A DNA stretch of 51,866 nt from Klenkia sp. PcliD-1-E (GCF_024124375.1 NZ_JAMXRZ010000010.1:1-51866), one strand, 5' to 3'. Counted from the stretch's first letter, positions 36,172 through 44,822 are shown. Numbers and translations: made by a program. Notes: generated from the letters alone by a model not told the origin.

Positions 36172-37682
36172 AGGGCTCCTCGGACGACGTCCCCGCCGAC
36201 CAGCAGGCCGGCGCAGGTGGGCCGGGCGCGCTGCGCGAGCACCCCGGACAGGGTCAGGTCGGTGGCCCACAGGGCCAGGTGCGCCGGGGCGCCGACGGCG
36301 AGCGGGCCCGCGGGGTGCTCGGCGCGGGCGGCGTACCAGCCGCCGTGGGTGGCCGCGTCGTAGGCGTCGAAGGGCCGCATGCCGGCGCCGGGTGTGCGGT
36401 GGTCGACCGCGGCGTGCACCCCGCCCCAGGGGTCCAGCGGGGTGACCGGGGCGTCGCTGCCCAGGGCGATCGCGACCATGCCGTCGGACAGGTCGGCCAG
36501 CGGGTTGCAGGCCAGCGCGCGCTCGACCCCGAGGCGCTCGGCGTACATGCCGCCGTCCCCGCCCCAGGCGGCGTCGAAGGCCGGCTGCACGCTCGCCACC
36601 ATGCCCAGGGACCGCAGGGTCTCCACGGCCTCCGCCGAGACCATCTCGACGTGCTCGAGCCGGTGCCGGCAGGCCCGGACGGCGTCGCGGCCCAGCTCGT
36701 CGGCCACGGCGGCGACGGCGGCGAGCACCTGGTCGACGGCGGCGTCGCCGATGACGTGGAAGCCGGCCTGCACACCCGCGGCGGTGCAGGCGCGCACGTG
36801 CTCCACGAGCTGGCCGGTGTCGAAGCGCAGCGCGCCGGAGGTCTCGGGCCGGTCGGTGTAGGGCGCCGACAGGGCCGCGGTGTGCGAGCCGAAGGCCCCG
36901 TCGCAGAACAGGTCGCCACCGGCGCCGGCCAGGCCGAGCTCCGCGACGACGTCCAGCCCGCCGCGCTCGGCGAGCTCGCCCCACCAGCCCAGCACCAGCG
37001 GGCCGGGCGCCCGCCGGGAAAGTTCCAGCAGCGCGGCGAGGTCCTCGGCGCTGGAGACCTCGGGGCCGGCCATCTCGTGCACGCAGCCGATGCCGAGGTC
37101 GGCGGCGGCGTCCAGGGCGGCGCGCTGGGCGGTGGCCCGCTGCGCGGGGTCGACCGAGCCGTGGGCGACCTGCCGGGCGGCGTGGTGGGCGTCCAGCCGC
37201 AACCGGCCGTCGGCGGCGAAGCCGGGCAGCTCGGTGATGCCGGGGATGCGGTCGAGCAGCGCGGTGGAGACGGTCGCCGAGTGCACGTCGACGCGGGCCA
37301 GGTAGGCCGGGCGGTCGCCGACGACGGCGTCCAGGTCGTGCCGGGTCAGCGCCCGGCCCTCGGGCCACACCGTCTCGTCCCAGCCGGTGCCCAGCACGGT
37401 GCCGGTGGGGTGCGCGACGACGTGCTCGGTGACCGCGGCCAGCGCCGAGCGCAGGCTGTCCGCGCCGTGCAGGGCCAGCCCGGTCAGCGCCAGCCCGGTG
37501 GCGGTGGCGTGCACGTGCGCGTCGACGAACGCGGGGGTGAGCAGGGCGCCGCCGCCGTCCACGGTGCGGTCGGCACGCGGGGCCTCGGCCGCCGGGCCGA
37601 CCCAGCCGACCGCGCCGTCCACGACGTGCACGGCGCGGTCGGCGGCGTCCCCGACGGTGACCCCGGTGAGCAGCAGGCTCAT
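36168..37682 (-). CDS. YtcJ-like amidohydrolase (amidohydrolase family 3)
   Basis: 504 residues. Metal ligands: DAHVHATATG, then HRLEHVEM and LGSDAPVTP; a FHVIGDAAVDQ segment also. The family hydrolyses amides, lactams or imines and is very diverse. The gene is tightly coupled inside the kam operon (4-bp overlaps on both sides), so it should act on a lysine-pathway intermediate or a side product such as a cyclised lactam; that is inference. I know of no characterised lysine-fermentation step that needs it. Confidence 0.9.
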   Translation of the reverse strand: MSLLLTGVTVGDAADRAVHVVDGAVGWVGPAAEAPRADRTVDGGGALLTPAFVDAHVHATATGLALTGLALHGADSLRSALAAVTEHVVAHPTGTVLGTGWDETVWPEGRALTRHDLDAVVGDRPAYLARVDVHSATVSTALLDRIPGITELPGFAADGRLRLDAHHAARQVAHGSVDPAQRATAQRAALDAAADLGIGCVHEMAGPEVSSAEDLAALLELSRRAPGPLVLGWWGELAERGGLDVVAELGLAGAGGDLFCDGAFGSHTAALSAPYTDRPETSGALRFDTGQLVEHVRACTAAGVQAGFHVIGDAAVDQVLAAVAAVADELGRDAVRACRHRLEHVEMVSAEAVETLRSLGMVASVQPAFDAAWGGDGGMYAERLGVERALACNPLADLSDGMVAIALGSDAPVTPLDPWGGVHAAVDHRTPGAGMRPFDAYDAATHGGWYAARAEHPAGPLAVGAPAHLALWATDLTLSGVLAQRARPTCAGLLVGGDVVRGAL

Positions 37683-38701
37683 GCGTGCACGCGCGGGTCG
37701 ATCAGCGCCCGCACGCCGGCGCTGCGCCGGTAGAGGTCCAGGGCCAGGGCGGCGTGCCCCGGCGTGTAGCCGTTCCCGATCAGCATCCGCACGTCCGCTG
37801 CCATCCCCTCCGCGCCCAGGGCCGCCGCCGGGAAGGAGGTGGCCATCCCGAAGAAGACCACAGTGCCGCCGTCGGCCGTCGCGAGGACCGCGCCGTGCTC
37901 GGCGCCGGGGACGTCGACGCACACGACGGTGACGTCGACCGGCTCGCGAACGGCCGCGGCGACGGCGAGGGGGTCGGTGGCGTCGGCGACGACGACCTCG
38001 TGCGCCAGGCCTGCCCCGCGCAGCGCGGAGGCCTCCTGCTCGTCGCGGACGACGCCGACGACCCGGCGGGCGTGCGCCTCGCGGGCGGCGGCCACCGACA
38101 GGCACCCGGACTTGCCGGCGGCGCCGAGCACCGCGACCGAGGACCCGCGGTGCACCACCTGCTCGACCAGCGCGGGCGCGCCGCACACGTCGAGCAGCGC
38201 CAGGGCGACCTGCTCGGGCAGGTCCTCGGGCAGGACGGCGGCGATGGAGCGGGCGAACAGCACCGCGGTGCCCTGCGCCGGGACCTGCTCGCTGCGGCCG
38301 TCCCAGCGCTCGAGCCCGTCGGTGATGCGCAGCGGGGTGAGGGTGAGCGAGACCAGGGTGGCCACCCGCTGGCCGACCGCCAGGCCCAGCGGGGAGTCCT
38401 CCCCCACCTCGGCGACCCGGCCGATGAGCATGCCGCCGGAGCCGGTGACGGGGTTCTGCATCTTGCCGCGCTCGGCCACGATCGCCAGGACGGCGGCGCG
38501 CACGGCGTCGCCGTCCCCGCCGTGGGCCTCGGTGAGCTGGCGGAAGGACGCCGCGTCGAGGTTGATCCGCTCGACGTCGATGCGGACCTCGTCGCGCCCG
38601 GTGGGGGCGTCGGGGTCCAGCCGGTGGGCGGCCTGGGGCAGCACCCCGACCGGCTCCAGCACCCGGTGCACCCCGAGCGACCGCTCCGTTGCCGTCCCCA
38701 C
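37679..38701 (-). CDS. kdd: L-erythro-3,5-diaminohexanoate dehydrogenase
   Basis: 340 residues. Opening GVHRVLEPVGVLPQAA and NAD-binding VLGAAGKSGCLSVAAA are those of clostridial and Fusobacterium Kdd. It deaminates 3,5-diaminohexanoate oxidatively to 5-amino-3-oxohexanoate. GTG 38701 has GGAAGAGGAGC close upstream; ATG 38749 would add 16 poorly conserved residues. It is the first gene of the operon. Confidence 0.93.
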   Translation of the reverse strand: MGTATERSLGVHRVLEPVGVLPQAAHRLDPDAPTGRDEVRIDVERINLDAASFRQLTEAHGGDGDAVRAAVLAIVAERGKMQNPVTGSGGMLIGRVAEVGEDSPLGLAVGQRVATLVSLTLTPLRITDGLERWDGRSEQVPAQGTAVLFARSIAAVLPEDLPEQVALALLDVCGAPALVEQVVHRGSSVAVLGAAGKSGCLSVAAAREAHARRVVGVVRDEQEASALRGAGLAHEVVVADATDPLAVAAAVREPVDVTVVCVDVPGAEHGAVLATADGGTVVFFGMATSFPAAALGAEGMAADVRMLIGNGYTPGHAALALDLYRRSAGVRALIDPRVHA

Positions 38702-38730
38702 GTCCTGCTCCTCTTCCTCGACGGGTTGAG

Positions 38731-38776
38731 AAACTATCGCAGAGAACACGTTTCGCCGAACGATCTCCCGTAGGGT
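38731..38776. promoter_or_regulatory. Divergent kdd / kamA promoter region
   Basis: On the - strand TAGTTT (38736 to 38731) is a -10 for the kdd operon; on the + strand TAGGGT (38771-38776) serves kamA, with GGGAGG at 38801-38806. The whole gap is 110 bp, so a repressor or activator could serve both sides. It is too short for a cobalamin riboswitch. Confidence 0.55.
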
Positions 38777-38811
38777 GCCCGTGTCGCACTGAGAAGTCGT
38801 GGGAGGTCGTC

Positions 38812-40218
38812 GTGCTGGAGCAGCCCTACGAGTACCGGGCCCGGGCCCTGGTCGAGCCCGACTGGCGTCGGCTGCCCGGCTTCGCCGAGGTCAGCGGGGA
38901 GCAGTGGCGCAGCGCGCAGTGGCAGCGGGTCAACTGCGTGAAGAACCTGCGCCAGCTGCGCGGGGTCTACGGCGACCTGCTCGACGAGTCCTTCTACGCC
39001 GACGTCGAGGCCGACCAGGCCGGGCGGGCGACGATGTCGCTGCTGCTGCCGCCGCAGATGCTCAACACGATGGTGCCGGACGCCGTGCCCACCACCGCGG
39101 CGATGCTGGCCGACCCCGTGCGCCGCTACATGCTCCCCGTCGCCTCCGACCGGCTGGCCGGTACCGCCGCCAGCCACCCGTACGCGGCGCGCGACTCCCT
39201 GCACGAGCACGAGATGTGGGCCGTGGAGGGCCTGACCCACCGCTACCCCACCAAGGTGCTCGCCGAGCTGCTGCCCACCTGCCCGCAGTACTGCGGGCAC
39301 TGCACCCGGATGGACCTGGTCGGCAACTCCACCCCGGCGGTCACCAAGCTGAAGTTCGACCTCAAGCCGGTCGACCGGCAGGGCGAGATGCTGGACTACC
39401 TGCGCCGCACCCCCGGCGTGCGCGACGTGGTGGTCTCCGGCGGCGACGTCGCCAACCTGCCCTTCAAGAACCTGGAGGCCTTCGTCGCGGGCCTGCTCGA
39501 GATCGAGTCGGTGCGCGACGTCCGGCTGGCGTCCAAGGCCCTGATGGGCCTGCCCCAGCACTGGCTGCAGGACGACGTCGTGGCCGGCATGACCCGGCTG
39601 GCCGCCACCGCCCGCTCGCGTGGTGTCTCCCTCGCTGTGCACACGCACGTCAACGCCGCGCAGTCGGTGACCCCGCTGGTGGCCGAGGCCGCGCAGGCGA
39701 TGCTGGCCGCCGGGGTGCGCGACGTGCGCAACCAGGGCGTGCTGCTGCGCGGGGTCAACGACACCGCCGACCAGCTGCTGGACCTGTGCTTCGCGCTCCT
39801 GGACGGCGCCGGCGTCACGCCCTACTACTTCTACATGTGCGACATGATCCCGTCGGCCGAGCACTGGCGGGTGCCGCTGTCGCAGGCGCAGACCCTGCAG
39901 CACGACCTGATGGGCTACCTGCCAGGCTTCGCCACCCCGCGGATCGTCTGCGACGTGCCCTACGTGGGCAAGCGCTGGGTGCACCAGGTCGCCGAGTACG
40001 ACCGCGAGCGCGGCATCAGCTACTGGACGAAGAACTACCGCACCGGGATCGAGCGCACCGACGAGGCGGCGCTGGACCGCCGCTACACCTACTACGACCC
40101 GATCCACTCGCTGCCGGAGTCCGGGCAGCGCTGGTGGGCGGACCGCGCGGTCGACCCGGTGGCGGCCGAGGCCGCCGCTGCTGCGTCCCGCGAGGCATCG
40201 GTCGCGCAGCTGGGCTGA
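38812..40218 (+). CDS. kamA: Lysine 2,3-aminomutase (radical SAM)
   Basis: 468 residues. Radical SAM cluster C157-x3-C161-x2-C164 in CPQYCGHC, glycine motif VVVSGGD, and the substrate/PLP end: D344 (YMCDMIPSAEHWR), D381 and the probable PLP lysine K387 in CDVPYVGKR. It converts L-lysine to L-beta-lysine, first step of the pathway. It is longer than typical KamA (about 416) at both ends and its cluster motif differs from the usual CSMYCRHC, so it belongs to a separate branch. GTG 38812 is preceded by GGGAGG. Confidence 0.93.
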   Translation: MLEQPYEYRARALVEPDWRRLPGFAEVSGEQWRSAQWQRVNCVKNLRQLRGVYGDLLDESFYADVEADQAGRATMSLLLPPQMLNTMVPDAVPTTAAMLADPVRRYMLPVASDRLAGTAASHPYAARDSLHEHEMWAVEGLTHRYPTKVLAELLPTCPQYCGHCTRMDLVGNSTPAVTKLKFDLKPVDRQGEMLDYLRRTPGVRDVVVSGGDVANLPFKNLEAFVAGLLEIESVRDVRLASKALMGLPQHWLQDDVVAGMTRLAATARSRGVSLAVHTHVNAAQSVTPLVAEAAQAMLAAGVRDVRNQGVLLRGVNDTADQLLDLCFALLDGAGVTPYYFYMCDMIPSAEHWRVPLSQAQTLQHDLMGYLPGFATPRIVCDVPYVGKRWVHQVAEYDRERGISYWTKNYRTGIERTDEAALDRRYTYYDPIHSLPESGQRWWADRAVDPVAAEAAAAASREASVAQLG

Positions 40219-40225
40219 CCTGGGG

Positions 40226-40231
40226 TAGGCA
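40226..40231 (+). promoter_or_regulatory. Leaderless -10-like box for the GNAT gene
   Basis: TAGGCA followed by 6 nt and GTG 40238; the last base is A rather than T. Confidence 0.4.
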
Positions 40232-40237
40232 GGGCCC

Positions 40238-40756
40238 GTGGAGCTGCTGCGGACCAACCGCCTGCTCGTGCGGGCCTGGACCCTGTCGGAGGAGGACCTG
40301 GCGCGGCTGGGTGACCTGTACTCGCGCCCGGAGGTGCTGCGCTGGCTGTCCGGTCCCCCGTCGGGCGGCGTCGAGGCCCTGGTGGACCGGTGGCGGCAGG
40401 TGCACGAGGCGGACCCGCGGGCCGGGTGCTGGGCGGTGCAACCGCTCGCGGGCGGGCCGGTGGCGGGCACGCTGCTGTTCAAGCCGCTGCCCGACGGGGT
40501 CGGCGAGTTCGAGGTGGGCTGGCACCTGCACCCGGACAGCTGGGGCCACGGGTACGCCACCGAGGCCGCCGCCGCGGTGGTGCAGCGGGCCTTCGAGGAC
40601 GGTCTGCCCGAGGTCTACGCCGTCGTCCGGCCGGGGAACGAGCGATCCATGGCCGTGTGCCGGCGGTTGGGCATGGCGCCGCTGGGCCGGACCACCCGTT
40701 GGTACGGGGTGGACTGCGAGGCCTTCCGGCTCATCGCCCCCGACGTCGTCGACTGA
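40238..40756 (+). CDS. RimJ/RimL-type GNAT acetyltransferase
   Basis: 172 residues: LRTNRLLVRAWTLSEEDLARLGDLY, FEVGWHLHPDSWGHGYATEAAAAVV (CoA loop) and VRPGNERSMAVCRRLGMAPLGRT. The substrate, protein or small amine, is unknown. It lies next to kamA; a role in acetylating beta-lysine is possible but unsupported. It overlaps the acyltransferase tail by 26 bp. Confidence 0.9.
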   Translation: MELLRTNRLLVRAWTLSEEDLARLGDLYSRPEVLRWLSGPPSGGVEALVDRWRQVHEADPRAGCWAVQPLAGGPVAGTLLFKPLPDGVGEFEVGWHLHPDSWGHGYATEAAAAVVQRAFEDGLPEVYAVVRPGNERSMAVCRRLGMAPLGRTTRWYGVDCEAFRLIAPDVVD

Positions 40757-41612
40757 CCAGCGAGCCGAACACGTGCCGGACCTGCTGCACCGGTGACCGC
40801 CGGACTGGGACCGCGGTGCCGCGCACGTCGTCCCGGTCGATCGCGCGGGCCTCCTCGGGCGTGGGCGCGGTGCCGCCGAGGTGAGCCGGCTGCCACCAGC
40901 GGTCGTCGTCGCCGGCCGGGGCGTCGGGGTAGGTGCGCTGGGCCTCCTCGAGCAGCGCCTCCATGGCCGCGCGGGTGCGGCGGAGCACCGACTGCGTCTT
41001 CTCCCCCGGCTCGGGCACGACCGGTTCGCCGAGCAGCACCGTGACCGGGACGTCGCGGCGCAGCACGACGCGCCGGTTCTTGGTGGCGACCCGGTGCCCA
41101 CCCCAGAGCGCGGCCGGGACGACCGGGACACCGGCCTGCACGGCCATCCGGGCCGCGCCGGCCTTGAGGTCCTGCACGGTGAAGGAGCTGGAGATGGTGG
41201 CCTCGGGGAAGACGCCGACCACCTTGCCCGCCTGCAGCGCCCGCACGGCCTCGTCGAAGGCGGCGACGCCCGCGGTGCGGTCGACGGGGATGTGCTGCAT
41301 CGCGCGCATCGCGGGACCTGCCAACCGGTTGTCGAACACCGAGGCCTTGGCCATGAACCGCACCAGCCGCCGCTGCGGCAGCGCCGCCAGCTCCAGGAAG
41401 ACGAAGTCGAAGTAGCTGACGTGGTTGCTGGCGACCACCGCCCCGCCCTGCCGCGGCAGGTGCTCGGACCCGCGGACGTCGAACCGGAACCGGAAGAGGG
41501 TCAGCACGACCAGGAACACCCGGATGACCAGCCGGTAGGGCCGGTCCCGGGGGTCGGGCGAGGGGCCGAACAGGTCGCGGCGGACGACGTCGCGCCAGCT
41601 GGCCGTGTACAT
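40731..41612 (-). CDS. 1-acylglycerol-3-phosphate acyltransferase family (PlsC)
   Basis: 293 residues. Membrane helix YRLVIRVFLVVLTLFRF, acyltransferase box NHVSYFD, and FPEATIS where the family normally has FPEGT. The C-terminal region is charged. ATG 41612 follows TAGGGT plus 7 nt on its strand (41625 to 41620). Acceptor unknown. Confidence 0.92.
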   Translation of the reverse strand: MYTASWRDVVRRDLFGPSPDPRDRPYRLVIRVFLVVLTLFRFRFDVRGSEHLPRQGGAVVASNHVSYFDFVFLELAALPQRRLVRFMAKASVFDNRLAGPAMRAMQHIPVDRTAGVAAFDEAVRALQAGKVVGVFPEATISSSFTVQDLKAGAARMAVQAGVPVVPAALWGGHRVATKNRRVVLRRDVPVTVLLGEPVVPEPGEKTQSVLRRTRAAMEALLEEAQRTYPDAPAGDDDRWWQPAHLGGTAPTPEEARAIDRDDVRGTAVPVRRSPVQQVRHVFGSLVSRRRRGR

Positions 41613-41651
41613 GGTGCGGACCCTAACCGCGGGTGCTGGGCACGGGCCCGG

Positions 41652-42725
41652 TCAGCACAGGGCCAGCTGCTCGGGTTCGGCCCGCGGCTGCGCCGGGGCG
41701 GGCGGGCCGGGGAGCGACCCGTGCGGGAAGGACGCCGACTCGTCACCGGGCAGGCCCCTGGCCTCTCCCCCGCTGTGCCGGTCCAGGCCGTGCGCGGCGA
41801 GGATCGGTGCCACCCGGGCGGTGAGCCAGCTGCGGTACTCGGCCGGCACGTAGGCACCCCGGCTGTAGAGGGTGCGGTAGCGGCCCACCAGCTTGGGGTG
41901 CTCGCGGGACAGCCAGGCGGTGAACCACTCCCGGGCCCCCGGCCGCAGGTGCAGCGGGAGCACCGTCACCCCGGTGGCGCCGGCCTCGGCGACGGCCGCG
42001 ATCGCGCGCTCCAGGTGCTCCTTCTGGTCGGTGAGGCCGGGCAGCACGGGGGCGAGGAACACCCCGCAGGGCAGGCCGGCGTCCGCGATCCGCCGGACCA
42101 GCTCCAGCCGCGCCCTCGGGGTGGGCACGCCGGGTTCCAGGCTGCGGTGCAGCTCGTCGTCCCAGATGGCCAGGGAGACGCCCAGGCCGATCGGGACGTC
42201 GCGGGACGCCGCGGCCAGCAGCGGCAGGTCGCGGGTGAGCAGGGTGCCCTTGGTCAGGACCGAGAACGGGGTGCCCGAGCGGGCGAGGGCGTCGATGACC
42301 CCGGGCATGAGCCGGTAGCGGCCCTCGGCGCGCTGGTAGGGGTCGGTGTTGGTGCCCAGGGCGACGTGCTCGCGCTTCCAGGAGGCGCGGGAGAGCTCGC
42401 GGCGCAGCACGTCGGCGACGTTGGTCTTGACCACGATCTGCGAGTCGAAGTCCGACCCGGTGTCGAGTTCGAGCCATTCGTGTGTTTTCCTGGCGAAGCA
42501 GTAAACGCAGGAATGGCTGCATCCTCTGAATGTGTTCACGGTGAACGCGAATGGCATGGAGGAATGGTCGGGCACCCTGTTGAGGGCGGATTTGGCGCGG
42601 ACCTCGTGCAGCGTCAGGCCGGGGAACTCGGGCACCTGCAGGCTGCGCAGCAGACCGGCGACGGTGGGCAGCCCGGGCAGGGTGCCGGGATCCTCGAGGT
42701 CCAGCCGCTGGGCGTCCCATCGCAT
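41652..42725 (-). CDS. Rv2578c-family radical SAM protein
   Basis: 357 residues. The [4Fe-4S] motif C-x3-C-x2-C is CSHSCVYC in NTFRGCSHSCVYCFAR, the spore-photoproduct-lyase-like radical SAM branch common in mycobacteria (Rv2578c). VALGTNTDPYQRAEG is also conserved. The reaction is unknown. The codons around the cluster motif are unusually AT-rich and rare for this genome (about 42465-42555). ATG 42725 fits the family N-terminus MRWDAQRL. Confidence 0.92.
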   Translation of the reverse strand: MRWDAQRLDLEDPGTLPGLPTVAGLLRSLQVPEFPGLTLHEVRAKSALNRVPDHSSMPFAFTVNTFRGCSHSCVYCFARKTHEWLELDTGSDFDSQIVVKTNVADVLRRELSRASWKREHVALGTNTDPYQRAEGRYRLMPGVIDALARSGTPFSVLTKGTLLTRDLPLLAAASRDVPIGLGVSLAIWDDELHRSLEPGVPTPRARLELVRRIADAGLPCGVFLAPVLPGLTDQKEHLERAIAAVAEAGATGVTVLPLHLRPGAREWFTAWLSREHPKLVGRYRTLYSRGAYVPAEYRSWLTARVAPILAAHGLDRHSGGEARGLPGDESASFPHGSLPGPPAPAQPRAEPEQLALC

Positions 42726-42784
42726 GCACCCAGTCGAACACACGTTCGGTGCGTTGTCGACGCGCCGGGCCGGGCGGTGGACGA

Positions 42785-43123
42785 CTACGGGGGCGGCTCG
42801 CCGACGTCCAGCCGGCGCAGCAAGCCGTCCTGGACCGTCAGGCCGTGCAGCACCCGGGTGTCGGACAGCACGTCGCCGTCGGCGTCCCGCACCACCTGGT
42901 GCACGGTCACGGCCGGGCCGGGGTGCACCTGCACGGGCACGACGGAGAACCGGACGTCGCGGGCCTGGCGCTCCAGGTGGCCGGCCACGGCGTCCCGGCC
43001 GACCACCCGTCCACCCGACCACGCCTCGGGCCAGTCGACGTCCGGGTGCAACCGGGCCACCACGGCGGCCAGGTCGCCGGTGGTCCAGTCGGCGTAGAAG
43101 CCGTGCACGTCGAACGGGCTCAC
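42785..43123 (-). CDS. SnoaL-like / NTF2-fold protein
   Basis: 112 residues: FYADWTTGDLAAVVARLHPDVDWPEAWSGGRVVGRDAVAGHL is the SnoaL_2 opening. Such proteins bind or isomerise small molecules, or have no known activity. GTG 43123 overlaps the Lrp stop by 4 bp. Confidence 0.8.
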   Translation of the reverse strand: MSPFDVHGFYADWTTGDLAAVVARLHPDVDWPEAWSGGRVVGRDAVAGHLERQARDVRFSVVPVQVHPGPAVTVHQVVRDADGDVLSDTRVLHGLTVQDGLLRRLDVGEPPP

Positions 43124-43620
43124 ACCGGCGGGCGGTCCTCGTAGAAGGTGCTGAGCACGACCGTCGTCCGGGTGGTCACGTTGGCTGCCGCGCGGATCTC
43201 GGCGAGCAGGCTCTCCAGCGCGTCGGGTGAGGCCACCCGGACCTTGAGCATGTAGCTGTCGGGCCCGGCGACGGAGTGGCAGGCCTCGATGGCGGTCAGG
43301 TGCGCCAGCCGGGCCGGGGCGTCGTCGGGCTGGGCGACGTCGATCGGGGTGATGGAGACGAACGCGACCATCGGCAGGCCGACGGCCTTGGGGTCGACCC
43401 GCGCCGAGTACCCGGTGATGACGCCGCGCTGCTCCAGCCGGCGCACCCGCTGGTGCACCGCGGACACCGACAGCCCGACCTGGGTGGCCAGCTCGGTGTA
43501 GCTGGCCCGGCCGTCGCGGGCGAGCGCGGCCAGCAGGGCACGGTCGACGTCGGCACGGGGCTCGAGCTTGTCCAGCGGTTCGGCGGCCACCGGGTCACCC
43601 GGGGAGTTCGACGAGGTCAC
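43120..43620 (-). CDS. Lrp/AsnC-family transcriptional regulator
   Basis: 166 residues. N-terminal HTH: DVDRALLAALARDGRASYTELATQVGLSVSAVHQRVRRLEQRGVITGY, and a C-terminal RAM domain (ACHSVAGPDSYMLKVRV) that usually binds amino acids. The lysine locus is only 3 kb away, so lysine control is conceivable but not indicated. It overlaps the peptidase gene by 26 bp upstream. Confidence 0.93.
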   Translation of the reverse strand: MTSSNSPGDPVAAEPLDKLEPRADVDRALLAALARDGRASYTELATQVGLSVSAVHQRVRRLEQRGVITGYSARVDPKAVGLPMVAFVSITPIDVAQPDDAPARLAHLTAIEACHSVAGPDSYMLKVRVASPDALESLLAEIRAAANVTTRTTVVLSTFYEDRPPV

Positions 43621-44752
43621 GGGGTCCCCCGTTCAGCGTGCGGGCGCCGTCGGTGGTGCAGACGACGATGTCCTCGATCCGGGCGCCGTGCCGGCCCGCC
43701 AGGTAGATGCCGGGCTCCACCGAGAACGCCATGCCCGGCTCCAGCGGCGTGCTGTTTCCGGCGACGACGTAGGGCGCCTCGTGGGTGTCCAGGCCGATGC
43801 CGTGCCCGGTGCGGTGCAGGAACTGCTCGCCCCAGCCGGCCGCGGTGATCGCGTCGCGGGCGACGGCGTCGACCTGCTCGGCGGTCACCCCGGGTGCGAC
43901 GGCGGCCCGGGCGTCGTCCTGCGCCGCCTGCAGCACGCCGTACCACTCGGCGGTCGCGGCGTCGGGGGCCCCGCCGACGGCGTAGGTGCGGGTGCAGTCG
44001 GAGCGGTAGCCGCTGGCCAGCTCGCCCCCGATGTCGACGACGACGAGGTCGCCGGCCTGCACCACCCGGTCGGAGAGCTCGTGGTGCGGGCTGGCGCCGT
44101 TGGGTCCCGAACCCACGATGACGAAGTCGACCGCGACGTGGCCCTCGGCCAGGATCCCCGCGGCGATGTCGGCGCCGACCTCGGCCTCGGTGCGCCCCAC
44201 CCGCAGCCACTCCCCCATCCGGGCGTGCACCCGGTCGATGGCGGCGGCCGCGACGGCCAGCTCGGCGACCTCGGCCTCGGACTTGACCACCCGCAGCCGG
44301 TCGAGCACCGGGGTGGCCAGCTCCAGCCGCGTCCCCGGCGCAGCACGCTGCAGGCCCAGGGCGTGCTCGGCCCAGGTGCGCGCCCCGACGGCGAGGGACC
44401 GGGGTGCCCGGCCCAACCGGCGGGTCAGCTGCTGCGCGACGAGGGCGAAGGGGTCGTCGGTCTCGTCCCAGGCGACCAGCTCCAGCCCGAGTCCGCCGGC
44501 CGGGGACGCAGCGACCATGGGGGCCTCCAGCCGGGGCACGACGAGCAGCGGCGCGCCCCTGGCCGGCACGACCAGGGCGGTCAGCCGCTCCAGGGCGTGC
44601 GCGGCGTACCCGCACAGGTAGCGCAGGTCGGCACCCGGCGTGACGACGACGGCGTCGAGCTCCAGCTCGGCGGTGACCTCACGGGCGCGGTCGAGGCGCT
44701 GGGTGGTCACCAGGCCCGTGCTGGGTGTCGGCTGGGCGTGGTCGGACGGCAC
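43595..44752 (-). CDS. M24 Xaa-Pro dipeptidase-like peptidase (PepE, Rv2089c-like)
   Basis: 385 residues. Metal ligands: LVVVDIGGELASGYRSDCTRT (two Asp), RTGHGIGLDTHEAP (His), FSVEPGIYLAG and ARIEDIVV (Glu). The order peptidase - exonuclease - Q-rich protein - HelY matches Rv2089c-Rv2092c. I prefer GTG 44752, since TACTGT with 7 nt precedes it; GTG 44761 overlaps that box. Confidence 0.93.
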   Translation of the reverse strand: MPSDHAQPTPSTGLVTTQRLDRAREVTAELELDAVVVTPGADLRYLCGYAAHALERLTALVVPARGAPLLVVPRLEAPMVAASPAGGLGLELVAWDETDDPFALVAQQLTRRLGRAPRSLAVGARTWAEHALGLQRAAPGTRLELATPVLDRLRVVKSEAEVAELAVAAAAIDRVHARMGEWLRVGRTEAEVGADIAAGILAEGHVAVDFVIVGSGPNGASPHHELSDRVVQAGDLVVVDIGGELASGYRSDCTRTYAVGGAPDAATAEWYGVLQAAQDDARAAVAPGVTAEQVDAVARDAITAAGWGEQFLHRTGHGIGLDTHEAPYVVAGNSTPLEPGMAFSVEPGIYLAGRHGARIEDIVVCTTDGARTLNGGPRDLVELPG

Positions 44753-44770
44753 GCCCGGCACAGTAACCAG

Positions 44771-44783
44771 ACCGTCGGACGGT
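44771..44783. promoter_or_regulatory. Palindrome in the divergent peptidase / exonuclease gap
   Basis: ACCGTC-G-GACGGT is a perfect 13-bp palindrome between two leaderless promoters, TACTGT on the - strand (44765 to 44760) and TACCGT on the + strand (44809-44814). A shared operator is plausible. Confidence 0.4.
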
Positions 44784-44808
44784 TCCGGACGGGTCGTTGC
44801 CGAGCCGT

Positions 44809-44814
44809 TACCGT
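44809..44814 (+). promoter_or_regulatory. Leaderless -10 box for the exonuclease
   Basis: TACCGT with 8 nt before GTG 44823; GTG 44821 is 6 nt away but is directly followed by a stop. Confidence 0.5.
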
Positions 44815-44822
44815 CCCGCGGT

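Noticed and set aside
38702-38811. Cobalamin riboswitch before the kam operon
   Set aside because: The aminomutase needs adenosylcobalamin, but the whole divergent gap is 110 bp, too short, and no conserved B12-box-like sequence is visible.
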